From assembly GCF_030849025.1 (NCBI RefSeq), contig NZ_CP118224.1:3332501-3396500 (forward strand): a stretch of 64,000 nt of DNA, read 5' to 3'. A program made the position numbers and the translations under genes. The DNA comes from Oceanimonas pelagia. GTDB taxonomy: Bacteria > Pseudomonadota > Gammaproteobacteria > Enterobacterales > Aeromonadaceae. Shown piece by piece: positions 1 to 8,738 of this stretch (positions are counted from its first letter, which is position 1; each line of letters starts with the position of its first letter). Under the pieces are notes generated by a model, which saw only the letters and a program-made list of their open reading frames with translations, made no database searches and had not been told where the DNA came from.

Positions 1-2305
<2,305 letters not shown>

Positions 2306-2387
2306 TACAACACCCAAGAAGTGTGAGACCTTGCAGGTCGAGACTACGAATTCTTCATCAAAACGCTTTTTCCGAATTAAAGTTTTA

Positions 2388-2505
2388 TGCCTGGCGGCCA
2401 TAGCGTTGTGGAACCACCTGACTCCATGCCGAACTCAGCAGTGAAACGCAACCGCGCCGATGATAGTGTGGCAGCTGCCATGTGAAAGTAGGTCACTGCC
2501 AGGCA
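2388..2505 (+). rRNA. rrf: 5S ribosomal RNA, first copy
   Basis: A 118-nt 5S rRNA whose ends (TGCCTGGCGG and its partner at the 3' end) pair as helix I. It lies 82 nt after the 23S 3' end, the usual spacing. It carries the conserved internal block CCGAACTCAG and ends 10 nt before the tRNA. It differs from the second copy at about 14 positions, with compensated changes in helix I. Confidence 0.96.
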
Positions 2506-2515
2506 CCCAATTTCT

Positions 2516-2591
2516 GCTGATATAGCTCAGATGGTAGAGCGCACCCTTGGTAAGGGTGAGGTCCCCAGTTCGATTCTGGGTATCAGCACCA
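2516..2591 (+). tRNA. thrV: tRNA-Thr, anticodon GGT
   Basis: A 76-nt cloverleaf with acceptor arm GCTGATA/TATCAGC, D-arm stem GCTC/GAGC, anticodon stem CACCC/GGGTG and loop TTGGTAA (anticodon GGT, threonine). The T arm contains GTTCGATTC, and the CCA end is encoded. It sits between two 5S genes, the arrangement of thrV in E. coli rrnD, so it should be released from the rRNA precursor by processing. Confidence 0.96.
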
Positions 2592-2596
2592 AAATT

Positions 2597-2714
2597 TGTT
2601 TGACTGCCATAGCGTTGTGGCCCCACCTGATCCCTTGCCGAACTCAGAAGTGAAACGCAACCGCGCCGATGATAGTGTGGCAGCTGCCATGTGAAAGTAG
2701 GTCACAGTCAAACA
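2597..2714 (+). rRNA. rrf: 5S ribosomal RNA, second copy
   Basis: A second 118-nt 5S gene starts five bases after the tRNA. Its core from CATAGCGTTGTGG onward is nearly identical to the first copy. Helix I is rewritten (TGTTTGACTG with CAGTCAAACA), and loop A to helix III also differs. It ends nine bases before the operon terminator. Confidence 0.95.
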
Positions 2715-2723
2715 CTCTCTTCG

Positions 2724-2755
2724 AAAAGCCCGATACTTATGTATCGGGCTTTTTT
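2724..2755 (+). terminator. rRNA operon terminator
   Basis: AAAAGCCCGATAC and GTATCGGGCTTTTTT form a perfect stem with a short TTAT loop and a T-run. It lies directly after the second 5S and is a textbook intrinsic terminator. Confidence 0.92.
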
Positions 2756-2775
2756 CGTTGTGGCTGACAATGGGC

Positions 2776-2806
2776 TTGACCTTGCCCCAAGGGGAAAGGT
2801 TATGGT
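2776..2806 (+). promoter_or_regulatory. CueR-type promoter/operator of cueR
   Basis: The -35 TTGACC (2776-2781) and -10 TATGGT (2801-2806) are separated by 19 bp, the long spacer of MerR-family promoters. The spacer holds an imperfect palindrome, ACCTTGCCCC and AGGGGAAAGGT, close to the E. coli PcopA CueR site. The promoter points into cueR, so autoregulation is inferred. Confidence 0.8.
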
Positions 2807-2840
2807 GAAAGCATACACATTTTCTTTCACGGAGTCGGGC

Positions 2841-3254
2841 ATGAATATCAGCAAGGTGGCCGAGCTGACCGGGCTGACCGCCAAAACCCTTCGTTATTAT
2901 GAGGCTATCGGCCTTATTCCCAGCCCCGAGCGGGGCGAAAACGGTTATCGCAGCTACGGTAACGCCCTGGTTCGTCGTATTAGGTTCGTGAAAAATGCGC
3001 GGGAGGCCGGGTTTAACCTGGACGAGTGTCGGGAGCTGCTGGCATTGCACGATAACGAATGCCGGACCAGCGCCGAGGTCAAGGCGCTGACCCTGACCAA
3101 AATAGGCGATCTCGAGCAACGCATTGCCCATATGCAGAATCTGCTGCAAGGTTTACGTCGTTTGGCTGATCAATGTCATGGAGACGGTAAACCGGAGTGC
3201 CCTATCATGGAAGCGCTGGACGGGTCCTTACTTGCCCGTTCGGTAAAAGAGTGA
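2841..3254 (+). CDS. cueR: CueR, monovalent copper/silver-responsive MerR-family activator
   Basis: A 137-aa cytoplasmic regulator that senses Cu(I)/Ag(I) and activates copper-export genes by untwisting long-spacer promoters. The N-terminal winged helix-turn-helix begins MNISKVAELTGL. A dimerisation helix follows. The metal loop has Cys112 and Cys120 with the CueR spacing C-x7-C. Ser77, the residue that separates monovalent-metal CueR from divalent-metal ZntR (Cys), is at the expected position. The start ATG at 2841 matches the family N-terminus; an upstream extension would cross the 5S end and the operon terminator. No copper ATPase or oxidase gene is adjacent. The next gene, ccoG, is a copper-related assembly factor. 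Confidence 0.9.
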   Translation: MNISKVAELTGLTAKTLRYYEAIGLIPSPERGENGYRSYGNALVRRIRFVKNAREAGFNLDECRELLALHDNECRTSAEVKALTLTKIGDLEQRIAHMQNLLQGLRRLADQCHGDGKPECPIMEALDGSLLARSVKE

Positions 3255-3264
3255 TCAAGATCAC
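3251..3264 (+). promoter_or_regulatory. possible CRP or FNR-family site before ccoG
   Basis: GTGATCAAGATCAC is a perfect 14-bp palindrome overlapping the cueR stop codon. It fits the CRP core GTGA-N6-TCAC and is one base per half-site from the FNR consensus TTGAT-N4-ATCAA. It lies about 120 bp before ccoG. Which protein binds is not decidable by eye. Confidence 0.4.
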
Positions 3265-3384
3265 CTTTTCCCTTGCGCTTTTGGCGCAAAATGCGCCATA
3301 AGTCGTATTTTATCTGCATGTTAACAAGGGGTTACATCTTGTAGGCAGATCCAAGCAGCAACCAGAGCGAAGATGTGAGCATCA

Positions 3385-4806
3385 ATGAACGATAAAAAAA
3401 GCAGAATCGACGTGAAAGACGTCACCCCCAAACCACGCTCTCACCGGCCCGCCGATGATGGCCATATTTACGTCAGGGCGCAAACCGGAAAATGGCAGCG
3501 CCTGCGCAAACAGATGGGCTGGTTGCTGATGCTGGTGTTCCTGGCGGGGCCCTGGATCCAGTGGAACGGCAATCAGGCCATTTTGCTGGACGTGGAGCAG
3601 CAGCGTTTTCATGTATTCGGTACCACTTTGTGGCCTCAGGACCTGACCTTGCTGGCCCTGCTGTTTATGGTGGCGGCCTTTGGCCTGTTTTTTCTGACCA
3701 CCTTTCTCGGTCGGGTATGGTGTGGTTATCTGTGTCCGCAAACGGTGTGGACCTTTATCTTTATCTGGTTCGAGGAAAAGTTTGAAGGCAGTGCCAACAA
3801 ACGCCGCCAGCTCGACAAGGCGCCCTGGAGCCTCAACAAGATCTGGCGCAAGGCCGCCAAGCATACCGGCTGGCTGGCGGTGTCGCTGCTCACCGGGTTT
3901 ACCTTTATCGCCTATTTCATTCCGGCGCAGGAGCTGGCCTGGGGTCTGCTGACCTTCTCCGCCAGCTTCTGGGCCGGTTTCTGGGTGCTGTTTTTCGCCT
4001 TCTGTACCTATGGTAACGCCGGTTTTATGCGCACCATCATGTGTACTCACATGTGCCCCTATGCCCGTTTCCAGTCGGCCATGTTCGACAAGGACACCTA
4101 TATCGTCAGCTATGACGCCGAACGCGGTGAAACGCGAGGCCCCCGTCCGCGCAAGAAGGATCCCAAAGAGCTGGGCCTGGGTGACTGTATCGACTGCGAC
4201 ATGTGTGTGCAGGTGTGTCCGGCCGGCATCGATATTCGTGATGGCCTGCAGTATGAATGCATCAACTGCGGCGCCTGTATCGACGCCTGCGACCAGACCA
4301 TGGAGCGCATGGGCTACGAGCCGGGCCTCATCAGCTACACCACAGAGCACAAGCTGGTGCACAAAGAGACCCACGTGGCCCGTCCCAAGCTGATTGGGTA
4401 CGGCTTTGTCATGGTGATCATGCTGGCCGCTTTTGCCTTTATGGCCACCCGTATCATGCCCATGGGCATAGAGGTGATTCGGGATCGCAACCAGCTCTAC
4501 CGGGAAACCGCCGAAGGTCTGGTGGAGAACACCTATACCCTCAAGTTGCTCAACAAGACCCTGGCGCCGGCCACCTATCAGCTGAGCGTGGAAGGCATGG
4601 AAGAGGTTGAGTGGATTGGCCCTGCCGAAGTCAGCATTGATGGCGGCGAGGTGCTGAGCCTGCCGGTCAGTCTGTCGGTGGATCCTTATCTGCTGGGCTC
4701 GCCGGTGCAGGACATTGCCTTTGTGATGACGCGCAAGGACGCGGATGCCGACGATGCCAAGTCTTCGGTGCGCACCGAGAGCAAGTTCTTCAGCGCCCTG
4801 CGCTGA
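3385..4806 (+). CDS. ccoG: CcoG, cytochrome cbb3 oxidase accessory ferredoxin-like membrane protein
   Basis: A 473-aa inner-membrane protein of the RdxA/FixG/CcoG family. CcoG proteins act as cupric reductases supplying Cu(I) for cbb3 oxidase assembly. Hydrophobic segments lie near residues 43-60, 86-109, 161-181, 188-210 and 336-358. WCGYLCPQ (C113, C117) and MCTHMCPYARFQ (C220, C224) are family motifs. Two [4Fe-4S] sites follow: C268, C271, C274, C278 and C292, C295, C298, C302. A periplasmic beta domain forms the C-terminus. The ccoNOPQ oxidase genes are not in the window. It follows cueR by 130 bp on the same strand and ends at its own terminator. Confidence 0.93.
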   Translation: MNDKKSRIDVKDVTPKPRSHRPADDGHIYVRAQTGKWQRLRKQMGWLLMLVFLAGPWIQWNGNQAILLDVEQQRFHVFGTTLWPQDLTLLALLFMVAAFGLFFLTTFLGRVWCGYLCPQTVWTFIFIWFEEKFEGSANKRRQLDKAPWSLNKIWRKAAKHTGWLAVSLLTGFTFIAYFIPAQELAWGLLTFSASFWAGFWVLFFAFCTYGNAGFMRTIMCTHMCPYARFQSAMFDKDTYIVSYDAERGETRGPRPRKKDPKELGLGDCIDCDMCVQVCPAGIDIRDGLQYECINCGACIDACDQTMERMGYEPGLISYTTEHKLVHKETHVARPKLIGYGFVMVIMLAAFAFMATRIMPMGIEVIRDRNQLYRETAEGLVENTYTLKLLNKTLAPATYQLSVEGMEEVEWIGPAEVSIDGGEVLSLPVSLSVDPYLLGSPVQDIAFVMTRKDADADDAKSSVRTESKFFSALR

Positions 4807-4830
4807 ACTCCGGTAAAGCATGTTAGAGTA

Positions 4831-4857
4831 AGCCGCAGCGAGTCTGCGGCTTTTTTA
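4831..4857 (+). terminator. ccoG terminator
   Basis: AGCCGCAG (4831-4838) pairs with CTGCGGCT (4844-4851) and a T-run follows. It ends about 10 bp before srkA. Confidence 0.85.
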
Positions 4858-4867
4858 TTGGAGATCT

Positions 4868-5836
4868 ATGGATTATTACCAACTGACCCCGGACGTGATC
4901 GACGAGGCGCTGGCCAGTGTCGGTATTTACGTGGACCGGGGACTGATGGCCCTGAACAGCTACGAGAACCGGGTTTACCGTTTTCAGTCGGAGAGTGACG
5001 GCGCCCTGGTGGCCAAGTTTTACCGGCCCGGGCGCTGGACTCGTTCCCAGATCGAGCAGGAGCTGTCCTTTGTGACCGTCGCCGCCGGGCAGGGGGTGAG
5101 GGTGGCCGAGCCGCTGCAGCGTGATGGCCTAAGCCTGTTTGAATGCCATGGCCTGTTGTTTTCGGTGTGGCGCGCGGTGCCGGCGCGCGCCTTTGAGCCG
5201 GATAACCTGGAGCAGCTGGAAGCCCTGGGGGAGCAGCTGGCCCGGTTGCATTGTGTGGGAGAAACCCTGGCGTTGGATCTGCGGCCGGTGATGGATCCTG
5301 TCGCCGAGCTGGCCCATGCCCGGGCGGTGCTGGAACGGCAGGCGGCCATCCCCACGTCATTGCGTGCCGGCTTTTTCAGCGCCTTGGACCAGTTGATCAC
5401 AGGGGTAACCGGACATTATCGGCCCGGCACGCTGGTGGGCATTCATGGCGACTGCCATGGCGGCAATCTGCTGTGGGAGCGCGGTCCCTGGTTGCTGGAC
5501 TTTGACGATTGTCGTCGTGGCCCGGCGGTGCAGGATCTGTGGATGATGCTGAGCGGTGATCGCCGGGAGCAGCTGTTGCAGCTCGACACCCTGCTGGCGG
5601 GCTATGAAACCGTGCGCGAGTTTAACACTGCCGAGCTGGCCTTGATTGAACCCCTGCGGGCGTTGCGCATGATCAACTACATGGCCTGGCTGGCGGCCCG
5701 CTGGAGCGATCCGGCCTTTCCGGTGGCGTTTCCCTGGTTTAATACTCAGGATTACTGGCAGCAGCAGGTGCGCACGCTGGCCGACCAGGCCGAGAGTCTC
5801 TCGGCACCGCCGTTGTCCTTGACCTCATGGAGCTGA
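4868..5836 (+). CDS. srkA: SrkA (YihE), stress-response Ser/Thr kinase
   Basis: A 322-aa cytoplasmic kinase of the aminoglycoside/choline-kinase fold that protects cells in envelope stress. The catalytic segment IHGDCHGGNLLW carries D195, and the metal-binding motif LLDFDDC is at 209-215. The glycine-rich N-lobe ends near K50 (ALVAKFYRPG). Length matches the E. coli protein (328 aa). The ATG is preceded by TTGGAGATCT, a good ribosome-binding site. dsbA follows after 42 bp with no terminator, as in E. coli, so co-transcription is likely. Confidence 0.93.
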   Translation: MDYYQLTPDVIDEALASVGIYVDRGLMALNSYENRVYRFQSESDGALVAKFYRPGRWTRSQIEQELSFVTVAAGQGVRVAEPLQRDGLSLFECHGLLFSVWRAVPARAFEPDNLEQLEALGEQLARLHCVGETLALDLRPVMDPVAELAHARAVLERQAAIPTSLRAGFFSALDQLITGVTGHYRPGTLVGIHGDCHGGNLLWERGPWLLDFDDCRRGPAVQDLWMMLSGDRREQLLQLDTLLAGYETVREFNTAELALIEPLRALRMINYMAWLAARWSDPAFPVAFPWFNTQDYWQQQVRTLADQAESLSAPPLSLTSWS

Positions 5837-5878
5837 TTCCTTAATTTGGATCGGCCCTAAACGAACGGAATTTATCCT

Positions 5879-6487
5879 ATGAAAAAGCTGATTTTTGCCG
5901 TTATGACCTTGTTGCTGGCCCCCCTGGCCCAGGCCGCTTCCGAGTTTCAGGAAGGGGTGGAATATACCGTGGTCAGTGATGTGCCCAGCAGCAAGCCGGA
6001 AGTGACCGAGTTTTTCTCCTATGTTTGCCCTCATTGCTACAGCTTTGAACCGCTGATGGACAAACTGGGCGAGCGCCTGCCCGACGCCGAAATCAACAAG
6101 GTGCCGGTAAGTTTTCTGGGTCGTGACATGGGTCCGGTGTTGCAGCGTGCTTACGGTGCCGCCGTGTTGCTGAAGGTGGAAGACAAGATCACCCCGGTGA
6201 TGTTTGATCGCATTCACCGTCAGAAAAAGATGCCGGGCTCTCTCGACGACGTGAAAGATGTGTTCGTGGCCAACGGCGTGGACGCCAAGGACTTCGACGG
6301 GGTCATCAACAGTTTCGCCCTCAACGGCATGATTGCCAAATACGACAAACTCACCGAAAAGTTCAATGTGCGCGGCACCCCCACGGTGATCGTGCGCGGT
6401 AAATACCAGCTGAACATGGGTGAGATTGGTTCGGAGGACCGCTTCTACCGCGTGGTGGAATACCTGCTTTCCGCCGACCAGGGGTAA
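5879..6487 (+). CDS. dsbA: DsbA, periplasmic thiol:disulfide oxidoreductase
   Basis: A 202-aa thioredoxin-fold enzyme that introduces disulfides into exported proteins and is re-oxidised by DsbB. A signal peptide occupies residues 1-19 and ends AQA. The active site is CPHC (C50-C53), the DsbA dipeptide Pro-His. The cis-proline loop RGTPTV (P168) is present. It lies downstream of srkA and is followed by a strong terminator. Nothing unusual is seen. Confidence 0.96.
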   Translation: MKKLIFAVMTLLLAPLAQAASEFQEGVEYTVVSDVPSSKPEVTEFFSYVCPHCYSFEPLMDKLGERLPDAEINKVPVSFLGRDMGPVLQRAYGAAVLLKVEDKITPVMFDRIHRQKKMPGSLDDVKDVFVANGVDAKDFDGVINSFALNGMIAKYDKLTEKFNVRGTPTVIVRGKYQLNMGEIGSEDRFYRVVEYLLSADQG

Positions 6488-6505
6488 GCAAACAGCGTAA
6501 GCCCG

Positions 6506-6532
6506 CGGCCGGTCATGTTACCGGCCGTTTTT
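6506..6532 (+). terminator. dsbA terminator
   Basis: CGGCCGGT pairs with ACCGGCCG around a CATGTT loop and is followed by TTTTTAT. It overlaps the last bases of the convergent small gene. Confidence 0.85.
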
Positions 6533-6821
6533 ATGGCTCGTCGTTCTGCTCGTGAGCAGCCGGCAGATCGATATCGTCATGGCCAAATGCCCGCCAGTGG
6601 GTGCTGGGCAGGTGAAACAGATAGAACTTTTCCCGGTGGGAATCGGTGACAAAACCCATACCCAGCAGGGTCAGCTCAAAATGTACATCCGAGACAAACT
6701 GCTGGTTATAACGTTGCCGGCCAGAGAGCTCGGCAATGTCGTGCCGGGTCAGATAGACTCCGTCCTTGTGTTTGCCAAAGCGTTCCTGCAGCCATTCGGC
6801 AAATTCCCTGGCGCTTTTCAT
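6531..6821 (-). CDS. small conserved-looking protein of unknown function downstream of comM
   Basis: A 96-aa soluble protein that I do not recognise. It is charged and aromatic-rich, with no signal peptide or membrane segment. The chosen ATG (6821) follows AAGGAG at a 6-nt gap. An alternative ATG at 6854 overlaps the comM stop (ATGA) and would add 11 residues by translational coupling. Either way it is the second gene of a comM transcript. Codon use and GC match the neighbours, so I consider it a real gene. The N-terminal half (AREFAEWLQERF, then HDIAELSGRQRYN) looks helical and could be a small winged-helix fold, but that is a guess. Confidence 0.7.
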   Translation of the reverse strand: MKSAREFAEWLQERFGKHKDGVYLTRHDIAELSGRQRYNQQFVSDVHFELTLLGMGFVTDSHREKFYLFHLPSTHWRAFGHDDIDLPAAHEQNDEP

Positions 6822-6850
6822 GGTGTTCTCCTTGTTGATGATGGGCCTGT

Positions 6851-8362
6851 TCATTCCCGCAGGCGGGCCAGCAGCCGGTCCATGGCCCGGTAGCCCAGGG
6901 CTTCCATCAGATGAGGGCGGCCGATATGCGGCTCACCGGCCAGGTCGGCGATGGTGCGGGCCACCCGAATAAGTTTATGCCAGGCGCGAATGGACAGCTT
7001 CATGCGGTGCAGGGCCTGCTCCAGAAAGGCGGCGTCTTCGGGGGTTAATGGACATAATCGCTCAAGTTCGGCGGCACTCAGGCGCGCATTGGGCTTGCCG
7101 GCCCTGTGCTGTTGTCGCTCCCGTGCGGCCAGTACCCGGGTGCGTACTTCGGTGGAACTGGCCGACTTTTGCCGGGGCCGGCTCAGTTCCCCCGGCGGCA
7201 GCAGGGGAATTTCCACCGACAGGTCAAAGCGGTCCAGAAAGGGGCCGGACAGTTTGCCAAGATAACGCAGGATCTGCTCCGGCGAGCTGCGGCTCAGGCC
7301 GTCCTGGTAGTGGCCGCAAGGGCTGGGATTCATGGCGCCGATCAGCTGAAAGCGGGCGGGAAAGGTCACGCTGTGGGCGGCCCGGGAAATGCTGATGACG
7401 CCGGTTTCCAGCGGTTCGCGCAGAGCATCGAGCACTCTGCGTTCAAACTCGGTGAGCTCGTCGAGAAACAGCACGCCATGATGGGCAAGGGAGATCTCTC
7501 CCGGTTTGGGGTGGCTGCCCCCGCCCACCAGCGCCGCCGCCGAGGAAGAATGATGAGGCTGGCGAAAGGCCCGCTGCCGCCACTGGCTGAGCTTCGGCGG
7601 CTGACCGCTGATGGAGCGAATGGCGGCGGCTTCCAGCGCTTCCTGTTCGGCCATGGCCGGCAGCAGCCCCGGCAGCCGGGCCGCCAGCATGCTCTTGCCG
7701 GTTCCAGGAGGACCAAGCAACAACAGGTTGTGTTCACCAGCGGCGGCAATCTCCAGTGCCCGCTTGCCGCTTTCCTGGCCGATGACCTCGCTCAGGCAGC
7801 AGCCGATGGCCTGTTCACTCGGGACGACGGCCGCGGGGTGAGCCAGCTCGCCCTGTTCGCGCAGCCAGGCGGTGATGGCCAGCAGGTGCTCGGCCAGCAG
7901 CGCAGGGCAAGGGGAGAGCAGCCCGGCCTCATCCTCGTTCGCCGCGGGAATGATCAGCCGGCGATCGCTGTCACGGGCGGCCAGCACCGCCGGCAGCACG
8001 CCCCTGATGCCGCGCAGTTCACCGGTCAGCGCCAGCTCGCCGAGAAATTCCAGTCCGTCCAGGGACGACGCCGGAATCTGCTCCGAGGCGGCGAGAATGG
8101 CCATGGCGATGGGCAGATCGAAGCGTCCTCCCTCCTTGGGCAGATCCGCCGGTGCCAGGTTGACGGTAATGCGCCGGGCGGGAAATTCAAAGCCGGCGTT
8201 GATCAGGGCGCTGCGCACCCGGTCGCGGGCTTCCTTCACCGTGGTTTCCGGCAGGCCCACTATGTTGAATGCCGGCAGGCCGTTGGCCAGATGGGCTTCC
8301 ACCGTCACCAGGGGCGCGGTCACGCCCAGGCTGGCCCGGGCAAACACAACGGCAAGGGACAT
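6851..8362 (-). CDS. comM: ComM (YifB), Mg-chelatase-type AAA+ helicase for natural transformation
   Basis: A 503-aa cytoplasmic AAA+ ATPase. In Vibrio and Haemophilus, ComM is a hexameric helicase that extends strand invasion during natural transformation; many non-competent bacteria also carry it. Residues 1-170 form the Lon-protease-like N domain (MSLAVVFARASLGV). Walker A GPPGTGKS is at 217-224 and Walker B VLFLDEL at 297-303. A sensor block MNPSPCGHY and a C-terminal Mg-chelatase helical domain follow. It is divergent from the ilv operon, as yifB is in E. coli. Confidence 0.93.
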   Translation of the reverse strand: MSLAVVFARASLGVTAPLVTVEAHLANGLPAFNIVGLPETTVKEARDRVRSALINAGFEFPARRITVNLAPADLPKEGGRFDLPIAMAILAASEQIPASSLDGLEFLGELALTGELRGIRGVLPAVLAARDSDRRLIIPAANEDEAGLLSPCPALLAEHLLAITAWLREQGELAHPAAVVPSEQAIGCCLSEVIGQESGKRALEIAAAGEHNLLLLGPPGTGKSMLAARLPGLLPAMAEQEALEAAAIRSISGQPPKLSQWRQRAFRQPHHSSSAAALVGGGSHPKPGEISLAHHGVLFLDELTEFERRVLDALREPLETGVISISRAAHSVTFPARFQLIGAMNPSPCGHYQDGLSRSSPEQILRYLGKLSGPFLDRFDLSVEIPLLPPGELSRPRQKSASSTEVRTRVLAARERQQHRAGKPNARLSAAELERLCPLTPEDAAFLEQALHRMKLSIRAWHKLIRVARTIADLAGEPHIGRPHLMEALGYRAMDRLLARLRE

Positions 8363-8421
8363 AGGTCATTCCTTGAATTTTTATCTTGCTAATGTGTACT
8401 TTTTTAGTGTTTTAAACTGAT

Positions 8422-8449
8422 GCCGGTGGCGTGCTGACCGGCTTTTTTT
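8422..8449 (+). terminator. terminator-like hairpin between comM and ilvL, plus strand
   Basis: GCCGGT (8422-8427) pairs with ACCGGC (8437-8442), followed by seven T. It has intrinsic-terminator form on the plus strand, but no plus-strand gene precedes it. It may insulate ilv from read-through or end a short unseen transcript. The rest of the 8363-8555 gap holds an inverted repeat TAGAAC-N9-GTTCTA (8482-8502) and no convincing promoter by eye. Confidence 0.5.
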
Positions 8450-8555
8450 GTGATGCTGGCAGAATAAAGTCTTGAGTAGTGTAGAACACTATGCTAGTTC
8501 TATAGGCCAGCGGCGCCGGAGAGTCCGGCAAACAGCATTATTTTTGGTCGGTTTT

Positions 8556-8651
8556 ATGAATTCCATCGTACGCATCGTCAACATTATCGTGGTCCTAGTG
8601 GTGATTATTAAATCTCCGCTCGGGGCACTGTGGTCTGACGAAAGCCGGTAA
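8556..8651 (+). CDS. ilvL: ilv operon leader peptide
   Basis: A 31-aa open frame, ATG to TAA. Fifteen of its residues are Ile, Val or Leu, concentrated in INIIVVLVVII (from position 7 on). It precedes an intrinsic terminator and then ilvG, exactly as in enteric ilvGMEDA attenuation. Stalling of ribosomes on Ile, Val or Leu codons would favour the antiterminator. The peptide is too short for standard gene calling. The tail after KSPLGALWSDESR is not rich in these residues. Confidence 0.88.
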   Translation: MNSIVRIVNIIVVLVVIIKSPLGALWSDESR

Positions 8652-8670
8652 CCGGCCGACAACAACACAC

Positions 8671-8701
8671 AAACCCCCGAGTCTTTCGGGGGTTTTTTTT
8701 T
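8671..8701 (+). terminator. ilv attenuator (intrinsic terminator)
   Basis: CCCCCGA (8674-8680) pairs with TCGGGGG (8686-8692), extended by AAA/TTT and followed by nine T. It lies 20 nt after the ilvL stop and 38 nt before ilvG, the position of a transcription attenuator. Confidence 0.88.
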
Positions 8702-8738
8702 ACATCATTTTGGCAGCAATACAGGGACAGAAAATCAC

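Noticed and set aside
3382-4821. A 479-codon minus-strand open frame opposite ccoG
   Set aside because: It is the complement shadow of ccoG, whose cluster motifs are complete. Similar shadows opposite ilvG, ilvD, polA, mrpA and mrpD were dropped for the same reason.
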